Positions 63,866 to 64,000 of a stretch of DNA of 64,000 nt are shown piece by piece. The DNA comes from Cladocopium goreaui. Taxonomy: Eukaryota; Sar; Dinophyceae; Suessiales; Symbiodiniaceae. The stretch covers positions 1-64,000 of the forward strand of contig CAMXCT020001446.1 of assembly GCA_947184155.2 (NCBI GenBank). The letters run 5' to 3'. The position numbers and the translations under genes are program-made. How positions within the stretch are numbered: position 1 is the first letter of the stretch; the number at the start of each line of letters is the position of its first letter. The notes beneath the pieces are model-generated. The model saw only the letters and a program-made list of their open reading frames with translations, ran no database searches and had not been told where the DNA came from.

Positions 63866-64000
63866 CCACGTAAAAGAGGCGGAGACCAAGGGACGCCAGG
63901 GCGTACATCCGACCCCTTGGCAGTGCACATTGTCCCACGTCTGTCACGCAAAAGAGGCGGAGACCAAGGGACGCCAGGACGTACATCCGAGCCCTTAGCG
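63866..64000. repeat. 78-bp direct repeat at right edge
   Basis: AAAAGAGGCGGAGACCAAGG occurs at 63872 and 63950, with the following GGACGCCAGG-CGTACATCCGA block also repeated. A tandem array may continue beyond the window. No gene is seen in it. Confidence 0.7.

Noticed and set aside
63613..63951. 112-aa minus-strand frame at the right end
   Set aside because: It crosses the GC-alternating tract and the 78-bp repeat and has no recognisable protein feature.

Overview
The window is eukaryotic nuclear DNA, most probably from a protist. It holds a U6 snRNA gene, GT-AG-type introns, long stretches of low-complexity DNA and a retroelement with a Penelope-type reverse transcriptase. Some protein features (an ART-like block, exons resembling hAT transposases) recall dinoflagellate genomes, but that placement rests on memory and is an inference at about 0.5.

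Positions 1-40.66 kb are dominated by three head-to-tail copies of one very large multi-ORF retroelement, all on the minus strand. Read 5'->3', each unit is: ORF1 (about 873 aa, Pro- and Arg/Ser-rich with an ART-like block), ORF2 (434 aa, Gag-like), ORF3 (919 aa, N-terminal GIY-YIG endonuclease plus Penelope-like RT), ORF4 (210 aa, Myb/SANT-like), ORF5, ORF6, ORF7 and ORF8 (about 200-240 aa each). Copy 1 (1-8997) is cut by the window edge inside ORF6. Copy 2 is 10681-22065 and copy 3 is 26773-38140. In all three copies ORF2 and ORF3 lie in the same frame and are separated by a single UGA followed by CUAG, a known leaky stop context, so a Gag-RT fusion made by readthrough is likely. ORF5/ORF6 and ORF7/ORF8 look like an old duplication of a two-gene block. 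The copies are similar but carry different lesions (frameshifts, one nonsense codon). None of the three is fully intact as seen here.

The copies are separated by modular noncoding arrays (8998-10680, 22066-26772, 38141-40990). These are built from a leader module and several SINE-like modules. Each SINE-like module carries one copy of a pseudoknotted RNA motif (12 copies, at least 7 sequence variants, with both pseudoknot stems supported by compensatory changes), an ACATCT-N4-AGATGT hairpin and a (CA)n joint. I do not recognise the pseudoknot as a named RNA family. It is the best candidate here for an undescribed system, together with the eight-ORF element.

Positions 41.4-41.8 kb hold a decayed, more distant RT of the same type. 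An AT-rich degenerate minisatellite follows (41.95-42.4 kb). A multi-exon plus-strand gene spans about 42.92-53.52 kb. Its exons show a hAT-transposase-like core and a C-terminal Cys/His zinc finger. The rest is repeat-rich: ACAT microsatellite (53.9-54.2 kb), a 99-bp minisatellite and a U6 gene between arms of an inverted repeat (54.4-55.6 kb), a 330-bp inverted pair (56.77 and 58.76 kb), a 1.49-kb tandem duplication full of GGTTCC motifs (60.0-63.0 kb), and GC-alternating tracts. I found no convincing protein gene from 53.6 kb to the right end.
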